Positions 46,911-58,904 of a stretch of 64,000 nt of DNA are shown here, piece after piece (the first letter of the stretch is position 1; each line of letters begins with the position of its first letter). The notes beneath the pieces are model-generated. The model was given only the letters and a program-made list of their open reading frames with translations, made no database searches and was not told where the DNA came from. Position numbers and translations under genes: made by a program. The stretch comes from Gnetum montanum (Eukaryota > Streptophyta > Gnetopsida > Gnetales > Gnetaceae), in contig MNCI01001321.1 in the NCBI GenBank assembly GCA_015680685.1, forward strand, positions 376,053-440,052. Direction: 5' to 3'.

Positions 46911-48500
46911 ATGGTTGGGACATCTTATATAAAGCCATCCATGTTCAATGGATTTGAATTCACCTATTAGAAAGCTAAAATGCAAGGATTATTCAAATCC
47001 ATGGAGTTTGAAGTTTAGGAGTCCATCCTTGAAGGCTACACTTTGCCTATCGATAGCTCCACCAAGATCATCAAGCCTTGAAACAAATGAACACAAGAGG
47101 AGAAAGATAAGTTCATGTTTAATTCAAAAGTAAATAATTATTTATATTGCACTTTGAATACCTCTAAATTTAATAGAGTAGCAAGATGTAAAATGGCCAA
47201 AGAAATTTACCAAACTTTAGAAGCTACTTATGAAGGAACCTCTATTGTCAAAAAATCTAAATTGTTAGTTTTGCAAAGTGAATATGATAAGCTTAAAATG
47301 AGAGAAGCTAAGAAAATAAAAGATAACTTCTCTAGAGAAAATGATATTATTGTAGCTATTAGAGGTACCAATAAAGATTCTCCCAAGAGCAATGTCATTA
47401 TTAAAATGATTAGAACTCTTCAACCAAAATTTAGACCAAAGGTTATGGCTATGGAAGAAATTAGAAATTTCTCAACTTTGAAATTTGAAAAGCTTCAAAG
47501 TGTCCTCATTGCTTACGAAATGAATCTCATAAGTGACGGAGCCATCTAAGAAAGATCCATTACTCTAAAGACTACCTCCAGGGAGAAGGAGCTCAATGTG
47601 CATGATGAGGGAAGCAATGAGCTTACCTTACTCACAAGGAAGCTATAATGACTAATAATAAGAAGGAACAAGTGGACATATTAGCAATCTGTTCAAAGGT
47701 AAAGAAAGAGGTAAAAATGTTTTAAATTCTAACATTGATTTCTCTTCTATATAATGTTGGATCAATGGAGGAAAAGGTCATATGACCTCCGAATATTCTA
47801 GAAATATCAAGCTATAGCCCAAGAATGGATCCACTAATCAGAAATTAGAAAAGACCAACTTTTATACAAGTTGGAATGATGGGGAGTAGAGGAAGAAGTG
47901 GAGGATGATGCAAAAAATTCTTATCTCATCTGCATGGCCCTCACTAATGATGATGCTAATTCATCCAATGATGATCTTAATAATGAAGAGAGGTTTGATC
48001 TTTTAGGCAATGAGCCCTTGTCTTTTCAAAATCTTTGCAATAAGTTAAATAAACAACTCAAATCTAGGACTCAGAAAATATCTTTGTTGAATTTGACTAT
48101 TTTGATCTTACTAAACAACTCTCAGACCTAAGGGCTAAGAATGAAAAGCTAACCTCATCCTTAGAATAGGCCAGAGTGGAAGTTGCAAATGTCAAATTAG
48201 TAAATGAAAGATTGGTAAAGGAAAAGGAATCCGTTTGAATGATACTAGGACAAAGAAGAAGTCCACATGATAAGAGTGATCTAGGATGTTGCATGAAAGA
48301 GCAATTATCTTCTATAAACCCATCATAAAAAATTATCCTTCAAAGGAAAAAGGTAGTACATCAAAATTAGAGGAAGCTCCTATGCATTGAAATGATCCTA
48401 AAAGGTTTGATAATCCTAATCTCTCATACTACCATAGGAGGATTAGGTGCTATTATTGTCATAAATTAGGGCATAAAAATGGATTTCAATCTCAAGTATT
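46911..48500 (+). pseudogene. gag: Copia gag (DUF4219/UBN2 type) of element E, decayed
   Basis: Starts at ATG 46911 with MVGTSYIKPSMFNGFEFTY. TAG replaces expected Trp (TGG) within the first 60 residues, giving FTY*KAKM, EV*ES and NK*TQ. The open part 47115-47549 carries the UBN2-type gag core: AKEIYQTLEATYEGTSIVKK, SKLLVLQSEYDKLKM, IKMIRTLQPKFRPKVMAMEE and FEKLQSVLIAYEM. An Asp/Asn-rich region lies at ~47900-48010. A degenerate zinc knuckle, RCYYCHKLGHKNGF (~48441-48485), has Phe for the last Cys. Sequence after it (to 48798) is decayed and shows no protease. Confidence 0.85.
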
Positions 48501-48798
48501 ATCATATAATTAGTTGGTAATATCATACAACTCCTTGGTCTTATCAAAGTACACAGAGAAAGGATTTTTTGCAAGATCATAGAGAAGATTGAATGTGAAT
48601 TCAAAAGAACATAGGAACTAGAAAAGAATGAAAAATTAAAAGATAGGAAAAGGGGAATCAAGATACTTTCATTAACAAATTTGTAAGAGAAATCCAAGCC
48701 TTGGACATTGAAGAAGTTAGGTCTAGAAAAGAGTTCTCAAAAGAGAAAACTCCTTCTCTAGCACTATGAGAACTATCACTTTTCAATAGAATAGTAGG

Positions 48799-49397
48799 TG
48801 ATGAGTGGCAAGGTACCCCCTATACTCAACCATACGAATACGAGCATTACACATGCAATTCAGTTGAACTCCGCAGACTAAGTGCCTACACATCTTATGG
48901 AACACCTAAGGTTAATCAATCGTTGTCCTCCCAAGCTTACTTGTATTTGTCACAATTGTATGGTTAAGTAAGCTTGAGGCATGTGATTTTTATATATTTT
49001 ATGTTTTTATCGCCTATGCTAAGAGAGGAAAGGGGTGAAGAGACTAAGTAACTAACTTTAACTAACTAGGCCTTAATCATCCTAGCATTAGTATCTGTTC
49101 CCGCTTGCCGTTTCACACCCTAAACCAATGCAACACTACTAGGATTACCAAATGCTATTTGTTACTGGGATTACCAAGTGTAATGCACGTGCTCGAAGTG
49201 GTCGTACTGAATGCACTTAACTATGAGAGTTGAGGGTTGAGAGAGATTAAGTCCTTAAGAAAGCATTTAAACAATTAACAATAATTAAAGTCCTATTTAG
49301 CTTAGTCCATGCACTGCAAGGTTTATCCNAGAGAAACAAGGGAGAGCTGCCTCTTATTTATAGAACTGGCAACAGGCTATGATATCACGTCCCATCA
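48799..49397 (-). repeat. 3' LTR of element D (shortened)
   Basis: 599 bp versus 836 bp for its partner. About 160 bp are missing at the single N at 49329, and about 77 bp of the U3 palindrome array are missing near 49380. The rest is collinear with 54423-55258, the differences being mostly transitions. TATAAATA at 49362-49355 (minus strand). Confidence 0.9.
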
Positions 49398-49412
49398 TAC
49401 TCCCATGACTAA
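49398..49412 (-). promoter_or_regulatory. Polypurine tract of element D
   Basis: The minus strand reads TTAGTCATGGGAGTA next to the 3' LTR start TGATGGG. Confidence 0.72.
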
Positions 49413-51345
49413 ATAAAAACTCGTCCTCAAGTTCCTTACAAAATATTGGGAAGGTATGGGATTATTGACTTGAATGGAACTAATGGTAAATGGGATGACA
49501 TGTGAATGGATCATCATTACAATACATGACAAAACTTAGTGTTCATGACAACAAGAGTGAACACTATACACAATTGACATCCAGCCTTAATTGGTAGTTG
49601 AGAGAGAAGAGAGAAGAGAGAAGAAGTCTACTGCTTCCAACGCCAAGATTGCACCTTTCATTGTCCATCTGTAAGCGTGTCATCAATCTTGTTCCTTACA
49701 TAGCTACTTCAGCACTGATCCATTCCAAGTGTTCCCTCTAGGTCTAGTCCGTTGTTGGATGATTATAATCTGCACACACAACACAGTCTTATATTAGTAA
49801 GGGTAAATGAATCACAATGTAGTTGATACCTTGCTTTGGTGAAAGGTCCATTGGTTGAGTTGTGGTATGGTTGATTACGGATTCTGGAGATATAATATCG
49901 GTGACTACCAAAGGTGTAGGGGCTAGGATAAAATTGAAAAAATTGGGTCAAGACCCCGATGACTAAGAGCCAACCTCCGATAGCGATAGAATGGAAAAAG
50001 AAAATGAATAAGGAAGATGGGGATAAAGAGACAACTGTAATGTTGATGAAATGGATGTCAAGATGGAAATGAACAAAATAGAGTTGATTAAAAAAATGTT
50101 AATAGGAAGAATTTAACTGGTGCACCAAATAGGAATGTCAGTGGGTCCTTCCCAAAGCAGGCTCATGCTCTTAATGCCCTGACAATCCCACATTCAAAGA
50201 TTCTATAGGCTCTAGGAATGTCATTTGGAAATAAGAGTTAAATTCTTAACCACAAGAATTTACCAAAAAGAAAACAATGCATCCACCAAGATATGGACTA
50301 CTGATACAACCGACAATGAGGTGATAAATGGGAAAAGAAGAGAATGGAATGGAATCTCAAGAACAAGGTGGTGTATAGCCCCTTGTGTGTTAATGGTTTA
50401 TGTGACTTAGTAGATCCCATTCCAAATCTAGCCTCAAACAAACCACATTCAGTGAATTTGCATTAATACATTTGGCCCATCCATCCACTTGAAGTAACAA
50501 GAATGCATCTCTCAAAGAGCCACCACCATTATGATGAAACAAAGGAGGAGAGAATAGGAAGTTAGAAGGGCCTTAGTTAGAGGGAACATGTTTATTTTAG
50601 TTCCATAACTAGTTCTTGTAGCCTAGATGATTATTTCGTCTACGGGATGTGCTTTGAATCCTCACTATTTTTTTTTTGTTTTTGTGTGAGAACCACACCA
50701 TGCAAAGACTTTTTATTTTTATTTTTATTCACTTAGCTTCCTGATAATGTGGCAACATCGAAATGGTAGGAAAACTCAAGAAGAAAACCTCCAATTACCC
50801 AAGAGAATGACCAACACAAACGCATCAAGATCCCTTGAAGCGACACCCTTTTCAATCCTTAAGTCCTTCCTTAGTTTCAGAAATGCTCAGTCACTAATTC
50901 ATTGATAGTTCTTATTATTTTGAAGAAAGGAACTATACAGTTCCAAGCCAAGAGAGACCATAGAGATTTATGGATGCATGGATGATGTGGACTTATTGCC
51001 TGCTATATCAAAAGAACCATATCTTAGTATAAACATCATAACTTAAAGGTAAAAACCAAACATTAGCAACTAATAGAAAACAGTTCATACCATCATTACA
51101 AGCACTTATTGGGTGAAAAACTTAACAAAATGGATAAGACACACACATACACACACAAATAAAAGAAAAAGTATAAATGATGTTGTAAAAAAAAACAAGA
51201 AAAGTTAAAGAAATTTGTAAGAAAAAATATGCAAAAAAATGTGTAAAACAAAAACTTAAAAGAACTGAGGGCATCAATTGATTAGCACAAGTGGCCATCT
51301 CCCCCATGACCGAATTGGAAGGGAGAGATCCAAAATAAGGAGCAT
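49413..51345. other. Non-coding 3' region of element D
   Basis: No ORF2 and no coding pattern. Contains a short GAGAGAAGAGAGAAG repeat (~49601-49627), family blocks shared with A, B and C (~50140-50700), A-rich stretches (~51130-51260) and a PPT-like GGCCATCTCCCCCATGAC at ~51291-51308. Confidence 0.6.
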
Positions 51346-54276
51346 TTTTTTGAATTTTTTAGAAGTGTCCAAATTCTCCCAATTGATGTTTTTAGATTAA
51401 GGGTTGGAAGTTGGCGACGCTCATACTCCAATGTATCTATGCTTTCGTTGTGGTTGTAAGTTGTTCCCCCAGTTAGTTCCATGCATATTTTTGGGTTGCT
51501 CTCTTGATTAGCTGTCAACCATTGGGTGTTCTCTTGTTGTGTGGTTGCTACATACAGGCACTTTCGTATGTTAACTTCCTAAGCACACCGGTTGCATGCA
51601 GGAGATGTTGATCATTCTTGTATTTCATCATCCTCTGTATCACTGTATGTGATGCATGGAACTTTCTTCTTCTTGATCTTTCCATAAATGTTTTCCTTAG
51701 ATATTTCCAAGGAAATATCATGGATTCCTAGGCATGTGTTTATGGTACTTAGCCATGCCCTCCCCATTATAATTGGGAAGTCCNCTTCCAGGGTCAGAGA
51801 GTTTCCTAGGAAGGTGGCCCACCTTTATCCAGTCAGTGACGGTATGTGTTAACATAACCGTGTGCATTGAGCTCTGTTGTTGGTTTGAAGGGAGCTCCAA
51901 AGCCTTTCTTGATGGAGGAGTGATCATAGACTCAACCACTTGTGGTTGTGAGAGCTTGTGTGAACTGTTGGTTCTAAGGAAGGGTCTTCTCTTTGTACAG
52001 TTATTAGAACTAGTAGTGGGTTGAAGGTTTACAGCTCTCATAGCATTACGTTGCTGTGGTTGAGTGGGGAGTTCCCCTTGCATCGTTGGAGCGGGTGGTA
52101 GTGGAACTATTGGTGTAAGATTCACGGGTGGATTCAGAGGATGGTATGCATGTGGAGTGTCTCTTCTAGAAGAGGGAGTCTTAAAATACTCCCAAACTTG
52201 GTAGTGCCATTGTGGAGTCATGTGACTGACAGAGCCACTTGGAGAAACCGGCTGCTACACGTAATAGCCATATGGATCTAGTTGTCGGTAAGGATATTTT
52301 TGTCTCGGCGGTGGCATGGGGGATGGCACCATGACTGTGGGTATTTCCACTACTGGTGTTTCTCGATAGGTTGTGGTAGAGTTACACTTGGATAATACAT
52401 TAAGAGTTGGTGGAACTACCTTGGGTTACCTTGGGGATAAGGTAACATTTGGGGTGCTTGCCGTTTGTTAAGTCTTGGGTTGAGTGCATATACCCCGAAC
52501 TCTTACAGATGTGAGATTATTGGGCAACATCCCTTAGGATGGTCATATTGGTAGATCTCACATCCACCATCATTTTCCACATTAGAGTCCATGACCTCAT
52601 CAGTGATAGTCATTTTTCCCTTCCCCTTGTTACATGCATGGTCTGAATCTCTCCTCNAATGCATGTAACAAGGGGAAGGGAAAAATGACTATCACTGATG
52701 AGGTNNNNNNNNNNNNNNNNNNNNNNNNNNNNNNNNNNNNNNNNNNNNNNNNNNNNNNNNNNNNNNNNNNNNNNNNNNNNNNNNNNNNNNNNNNNNNNNC
52801 TTAGCTACTTGCTCCAATAACCTATGAACTTCATGGGACCTAAGTTCAAATAATCTCCCTTGGGCATATGTCCCAAGGGTTCTCCTAGTTTCATGTCTTA
52901 GCCCATCTACGAGATAGCATAGTTGATCCCGTTGTGCATAACCATGGCCCTGGCAATGATGTAGTAATGCATAATATCAGCCCATGGCAGCATACAAGGG
53001 TTCGTGATTACCTTGATTCCATCCTTGGATCTTCTTACACAAGTTGGACACTCGGGAGTATTTTTGGTATTTATCATTAAAAAATTCTATCATCGTACTT
53101 CACCTTTGAATGGATTCCGGTTCTAAGGACTGGTACCAACTTTCTACTTCTTTTATGAGTGTCCTAGGAAATAACTTTAACTTATGCCACTCGTTTTCAA
53201 TATTCTACAATGCACAGGCATCGTGGAATGCTTGTAAGTGGTTTTGCAGATCAGCATTGTATCCTCCCTCGAATCATGGGATATATATTCATGTCTAGTC
53301 TTTTGATCCGACTATCTTTCTAGTGCCTTGTAGGTATTCTAACTACCTCCATAATTTCTAACATACTCTGGGTTGCTAGTAGGGGTTCTTCATTGTCATT
53401 TCTTTCATGGTGTCTATGATGCTGATGCAGTTCCCTACTTTCCCTTCTTCCATGCCTTGATTCTCTCGAATGCCCTCGTCCTCACTCTCAACTCTCTCGT
53501 TGAGGTCTCTCATCTTGCTTACCTTTATCCTCATGGTTGGGCTCTTTGTGATTGCATCTTGATGTGGAAGGAGAGGGTGAATGATGTGATGAAGGTGAAG
53601 AAGAAGGAGAACCATCTCCATGATGATGTTTCCTACCTTTCTTTCGGTGATCTCGACCCTGATCATGATGATGATCAGAATGCTTGTCCTTATCTTGTGT
53701 TTGTGTTCCCTCATTGAACACTTGGTGTTCGTGGGAATTAGGACCAGGGTTGTGAATTGTGGAGTGAAGTTTCTGATACCCCACCTCCTCACTATCTTTA
53801 AGAGGGGGAACATCATTTTGTGGAGAACCAATTGAGATAGGTTCATCACCCTTAATTTCTCTTATGATGGGCAAAGCATTATGGGGTCCTTTGCCCTTCA
53901 ACGATGTGTGGTGACTCTCCTACCGCAAGTCCCATTGACATTGCACTTCTATGGGATGGTAGTCCCTTATGTTGTAATTGATCATAATGTACTCAATGTA
54001 TAATTGTGACATGACAATTCATGCAAGGGCACGAAGGAGCATGTTGGGGGCAGCTCTGTCTGGAGGCAACACTATGTTACCCTCCAAGTCTCTCCATCGT
54101 AGTTGTTTGTCTTGATGAAAGACAAAGGTAAAGTCAAGTATATATTCATCGTGATGAATATATACCACACTAAATTGTTGAGGAACTGGCAGTTCTTGGT
54201 TATGTATGTTGTGAAACCAACTGTCTCTAGTGTTGGTCCTAGGAAGTGAAGTGATTTTGTGTGGAGAAGAAGACAT
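51346..54276 (-). pseudogene. gag: gag and partial protease region of element D
   Basis: Starts at ATG 54276 (MSSSPHKITSLPRTNTRD). The N-terminal domain has VVYIHHDEYILDFTFVFHQD. A His/Asp/Arg/Lys-rich low-complexity region lies at ~53730-53480. The capsid (~53290-52810) includes SWYQSLEPESIQR and CQGHGYAQRDQLCYLVDGL. It continues after the N gap with GGCEIYQYDHPKGCCPIISH (~52570-52510), a Pro/Gln-rich segment (~52220-51950), a protease fragment (PIIMGRAWLSTINTC near 51770-51730) and connector to ~51346. The protease active-site part is missing at the N at 51784. Decayed by stops. Confidence 0.82.
52594..52704. other. Artefactual inverted repeat beside the N gap
   Basis: 46 bp at 52594-52639 is repeated exactly as its reverse complement at 52659-52704, separated by 19 bases including the N at 52657 and ending at the start of the 95-N gap. 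Other family copies have no such palindrome, so this is most simply a scaffolding error. Confidence 0.85.
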
Positions 54277-54403
54277 CTTAGTTTAGTTCAATGTGCTATT
54301 AACCATTGTTTAAATTTTCTTCTGATTAACCCTAAGGGTTCTTTTAAGCTTCCCAATGATGTGGATGATTTCCTATGTTCTACTTAGCACACAAACAACT
54401 TAG

Positions 54404-54421
54404 TCCCCGACAATGGCGCCA
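54404..54421 (-). promoter_or_regulatory. Primer-binding site of element D, tRNA-Asp
   Basis: The minus strand reads TGGCGCCATTGTCGGGGA, sixteen of eighteen positions matching the tRNA-Asp PBS TGGCGCCGTTGCCGGGGA. The two differences are transitions. Confidence 0.9.
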
Positions 54422-54422
54422 A

Positions 54423-55258
54423 TGATGAGTGGCGAGGTACCCCTACACTCAACTATATGAATACGAGCGTTACAGGCATGATCCGGTTGAACTCCACAGA
54501 CTAAGTGCCTACACACCTTATGGAACACCTAAGGTTAATCAATCATTATCCTCCCAAGCTTACTTGTATTTGTCATGGTTGTATGGTTAAGTAGGCTTGA
54601 GGCATGTGATTTTTATATCTTTTATGTTTTTATCGCCTATGCTAAGAGAGGAAAGGGGTGAAGAGACTAAGTAACTAACTTTAACTAACTAAGCCTTAAT
54701 CATCCTAGCATCAGTATCCATTCCCACTTGCTGTTTCACACCTTGAACCAATGCAACACTACTGGGATTACCAAATGCTATTCGTTACTAGGATTACCAA
54801 GCGTAATGCACATGCTCGAAGCGGTCGTACTGAATGCACTTAACTATGAGAGTTGAGGGTTAAGAGAGATTAAGTCCTTAAGAAATCATTTAAATAATTA
54901 ACAATAATTAAATTTCTATTTAGATTAGTCCATGCACTGCAAGGTTTATCCAAAAGTTCATCTTTATTGTCGTGCAAAATTGTGTGCTCAATTACAGAAT
55001 TGCTCGAATAAAGATCCGTTCACTTTGGGGCTCCTACTGCGAGCACATGGAAATTATTCTAACTCTGGAATAGAAAAATGGCAAGATTTTAGCTAAGGTC
55101 TAGATCTAGATGAAGAAATAAGGGAGAGCTGCCTCTTATTTATAGAACTAGCAGCGGGCTACGATATAGCGTACGCGATATCACAGGGAAGGACGTGATA
55201 TTGCATATGCGATATCATGCACATGATATCATGGCCCATGCGATATCATGTCCGATCA
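54423..55258 (-). repeat. 5' LTR of element D
   Basis: 836 bp, TGATGAGTGGCG...GTCCGATCA. U3 (minus strand) is ~114 bp: palindromic GATATC/GCGTACGC units at 55160-55250, then TATAAATA at 55144-55137. R/U5 has two GGGATTACCAAG-type motifs near 54765 and 54795. Confidence 0.93.
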
Positions 55259-55263
55259 GTAGG

Positions 55264-56153
55264 TAAGTAGAGGTAATTATTTTACAAGCATATATTAAGA
55301 CTATAGTCCATTGGTAGCTTTTTCCAAACCCCATCCTATTATTGCAAAGATGTCTCTCCAAATGAAAGACATGAACATGAAGAATTCTACTCATAAACAA
55401 AGATGTCTCTATGATTTTTCTTATTTTTCAAGAAAGATGTCTACTATATATGAAAGAAATATGCTATTGTTTTAAAACATGGCTAAGACATCTTCCTTTT
55501 GTAAAAGACATTTTTTCATTCAAAGCTCTCATTCACCATTGCTATGAAAGTTAAAACCCCCATTTCTTTATTGTATTCTTTCATTTGACCCCATAAAGAC
55601 GACTAAGGCTCCAAGGATGATGATGAGGAGAAGACTTATCATCCATCCAGAGTAGAAGAAGGATCAAAGTCTAGTGAATAGAGACCTGGGGTGATCATTT
55701 TCTCTCTTCTTTTTGTTGATGTCCAAAAATGAGAAGATGCTTTTGATTCTCACATATGTAATTTTTGGGACTTTTCACATATGTGATTGATGTGATGCTA
55801 GTCAGTTGCGAATTTATGTGGACAGTTCCCTATATGACAATTTGCAGATGAGTTATAGATAGATGGAGTTTGCCTTTGTTATTTCTATGTGGTATAATTT
55901 TGATCTTTACTTTTTCATTTGCATTGTTTCATTATTTTCCATGTACTATTGAACTACCTTGAGCCTCAATGCTTTATCCTAATCTTTGGCTACCATAGGA
56001 ATTTATGTCTTAATATATTCATTAGTCTTTTAGAGCTACATTTATGTGCTTTATTCTTTTTTATGTTGTTCAAGAAGGGGGAGAGTATAATTATGGATAT
56101 ATTTGGATATTCGCATGTCTACTAATCCATTTTCTTAAATTTTTAACATCACT
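55264..56153 (+). other. Internal 3' part of element E, non-coding
   Basis: Sequence between the D insertion and the E PPT. Contains repeated AAGATGTCT-type words, T-rich stretches and no convincing protein. One 68-codon frame (55919-56125) shows no family pattern. Confidence 0.6.
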
Positions 56154-56167
56154 AAAAAGGAGGAGAT

Positions 56168-57273
56168 TGTTGACCTTTTGATATGTCAAAACCCTAAGGA
56201 AAATGGTGAATAAAGGATGTTTGTATGGTGTTGTGTTTATAAGATAGGATTGTTGAAAAGGAATTCATAGAGAATGTGGATGGACTCACAAGTAGAGTTG
56301 AAATCATTAAGAACTTGCATTATGATAAGAAGGCATGTGGAAGTTCAAGGACATGGACAAGGAATGAATATTTCAAACTACAAAGAAAGATGTCTCCAAG
56401 AAATAATAGATGTCTTGGTAGAATTGAAGGCAAGATAGGAGAAGATGTCTCTGAAAAAAAGTAGACATCTTTCTGGAGAGAAAGACATCTTTCATGAGAA
56501 GAAGATGTCTTTCTAGAATAAAGATTTGATGTAGAAAGAGGTCTCAATCTTGAATACTATGTCTTTCCAAAATGAAGGTCCATTGCAGAAAGATGTCTTA
56601 GTCTCAGAGAAGATGTCTCTAGTGATTATTAGTTAGTAATTGCACATATTCTAAGATGATTTTGCAAACATATTGGCTGTCAAAAGACTTCATTCTCATT
56701 GGAAAATGTGAAAGCTTAATGTATTATCAATTGTAATCATTGTTGTTCCTCATTGTACAATCGCTTTTCTATTGTAATTGGTGAAAGTGAGCTATAGCTC
56801 AAGTACAAAGATTAACAAACTTAGTTGCATTCTTTCCTTATGATTTTTGTTCTCTTTTGTTGCCCTACAAGGTTGATGTACTTCTTGTGGGAAGGCATCT
56901 TGCTTGAGCTTGTTGGGATCTTGCAGGATTGAGTGTTTGTATAATGCCACAATACTCTGGAGTGGAGCTTAAGTTTTAAAGGTTGTGGGATCTAGGAAAC
57001 CACATTCTAAGCTTTTCAAAACTTTGCTGAGTTGAGTGGATTCATAGCTTTGAATCACTCTAAAGCAAATCTTAGAGCTTGTATAGGATGTGATACCTTT
57101 CAAACCACATTTGAGAGCAACAAAGTCTAGAGGTGTGCTTGCGAATTGCCCTCTGTGTGTGGCCTACCCAAGTTGGGAAACCATGTTAAATTTGGTGTGT
57201 GCGCTTTGTTTCAATGACTTTTCAATTTGGGGAACTTATTCATCAACCCCCCTTCTAAGTTCAAGGATCCTCA
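56168..57273 (+). repeat. 3' LTR of element E
   Basis: 1106 bp, TGTTGACCTTTTGATATG...GATCCTCA. The PPT lies immediately upstream. Confidence 0.9.
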
Positions 57274-57340
57274 AGATTAGTTACTAATAATTGATATATT
57301 TTAGAACATTTATTTTTAGTTTATTTAAGGATTTTGGTGT

Positions 57341-58799
57341 TGTTACATTTGTGAATTTTGTAGATACTAGTATTATGGTAGGAATCATCATAACAAATGG
57401 AAAGTAATCCAAACTAACATAAAATTAAGCATTTAGAATAATCTCCCTTAAATTGAAATGGAACTTAGGGATTGAAGGATAAATCTAGTAATCCATGTCA
57501 TGCATTTTGCCAACATTGGTGGGTATCAAGAAAAAGGATTACACATGTGAAACAACTAGTCAAAAACACTTAAATAGAAGGAAAACATAGTGTAAGGAAA
57601 ATATATAATCTATAGTAGAGAAATGCTTAAAAACAACGTGAAAAAAGAAATAGATCTATTAACTAACATGTGAAAACAAAGAATGAAACCAGATCTCGAG
57701 AAAATATAGGTAAAACTAGAGACAAAAAATCTAGAAAAGAAAAAAAACTTAGATTATAAATAGAGAAGGAAACTTGAAAAGATATGTTTTGAGACATGTA
57801 CTAGAGATCAAAGGTGTTTGACAAGGAGCTATGTTACCTCGTTCTTACTCCAATGAATACATTGATGCAGATCTAATAAGAACAACAACAAATTTAGTAG
57901 CTAATGATTACAAAAGGAAGATTAGTGTGATGTGTTGATCCAATTCTCAAAAAATATTCATATGTTAGGAGGATAACATAAAGGAGATATAATATGTCAA
58001 TATAAAAAAAGTAAACAAGTAGAAAGAAAGAGAGCTAAAATTGCAAAGCAGATCTCTAAATAGCAAAGTGTTGATTAGCTTTGAGTGTCTAGAAAAGTCA
58101 AAAAAATAACCAAGTACCAACCAATTTTTATTTAGGGTTATCTTTCTATATATAGGAAAAAAAATGCTTCCTAGATCATGTAGGAATGATGTAGTGGAAA
58201 CCATAGGATCTTCCAAAAACTTCTAGAAGGTTTTGGAAAAGAGAAATGAAATAAAAAAAAAAGTTTAATACTAGGCATTAAAAGTCTAATGCAAGATGTC
58301 AAAAGTTGAAGACTAAAGCTGACATAAGATGTCAAAAATAAGAGTAATGTCAAATGTTGAAAATTTGATGTATGACATCAAAACTGATTTGACATAAAAC
58401 ATCAAAACTGAAAACAAAAATGACCTCAAACATTGAAAATGAGATTGAAATCAAACTTTAAAAATCCAATGCAAGATATCAAAATTAATTTGATGCAAGA
58501 TGTCAAAATCTGAGGATGAAATCAATGCTAAAGTTTACACTAAATGTTGAAACTGAAAGTAAAGCTGAAATGATGTTGTAGATAACACAAGATGTTGAAG
58601 CTATGAGAGGGGCCAAAATGATGTGGTAGATGATGTGAGATGTTATTTCCAATGAGGTGAAGAAAGGAGGCTAGAAATAATGTTGTAGATGATATGGGAC
58701 ATTAAATCTATATTACTAAAGATGGATTTAAGTATTAGAAAGCCATAGAATGTATTCAAGTCTCCAACTTTAGCTTAAAAAGCCAAAGTTGGTATAACA
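57341..58799 (-). repeat. 3' LTR of element F
   Basis: The minus strand starts TGTTATACCAACTTTGGC after a purine tract, with TGTAACA at the proposed far end (57341), giving matching TGTTA/TAACA termini. The U3 part (58280-58740) is a field of short GATGTCAAAA / GATGTTGTAGATGA repeats. TATA box CTATATATAG at ~58146-58155. The left end rests on the terminal motif only. Confidence 0.6.
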
Positions 58800-58904
58800 T
58801 TTTTCCCTCTTGATGTATACTAATGAAGACCTAAAGAAGAATTCATCAAGAAAACACACAAGCTAGTAGGTACCTACAAGAGGATTCAATGAAATGAGAA
58901 AGTA

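Larger units (their letters stand above)
48799..55258 (-). mobile_element. Element D: pol-less Athila-like derivative nested in element E
   Basis: 6,460 bp with 3' LTR 48799-49397, 5' LTR 54423-55258, and identical 5-bp GTAGG duplications at 48794-48798 and 55259-55263. The PBS is the best preserved of the family. It keeps gag and part of the protease/connector, then jumps to the post-integrase PPT-like region (~51300) and non-coding region. RT, RNase H, integrase and ORF2 are all absent. It must have depended on proteins from a relative. Ns at 49329, 51784, 52657 and 52705-52799 disturb it. Confidence 0.95.
45773..57273 (+). mobile_element. Element E: Copia retrotransposon without pol, interrupted by element D
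   Basis: Plus-strand element with 5' LTR ~45773-46858, initiator-Met PBS at 46861, gag-like ORF from 46911, and 3' LTR 56168-57273 preceded by PPT AAAAAGGAGGAGAT (~56154-56167). Without element D (48799-55258 plus duplication) it is about 5.0 kb with ~2.8 kb of internal sequence. No protease, integrase, RT or RNase H pattern is present. A matching target duplication was not found, and the left LTR has lost the canonical TG. Confidence 0.85.

Noticed and set aside
53373-53717. Plus-strand frames of 60-120 codons opposite gag (here and at 5109-5474, 14243-14521, 35508-35738)
   Set aside because: They mirror low-complexity or coiled-coil codons of the real minus-strand gag or ORF2 frames.
45768-57278. 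Target duplication for element E
   Set aside because: TATAT on the left and AGATT on the right do not match; the left LTR end is mutated and its position uncertain.
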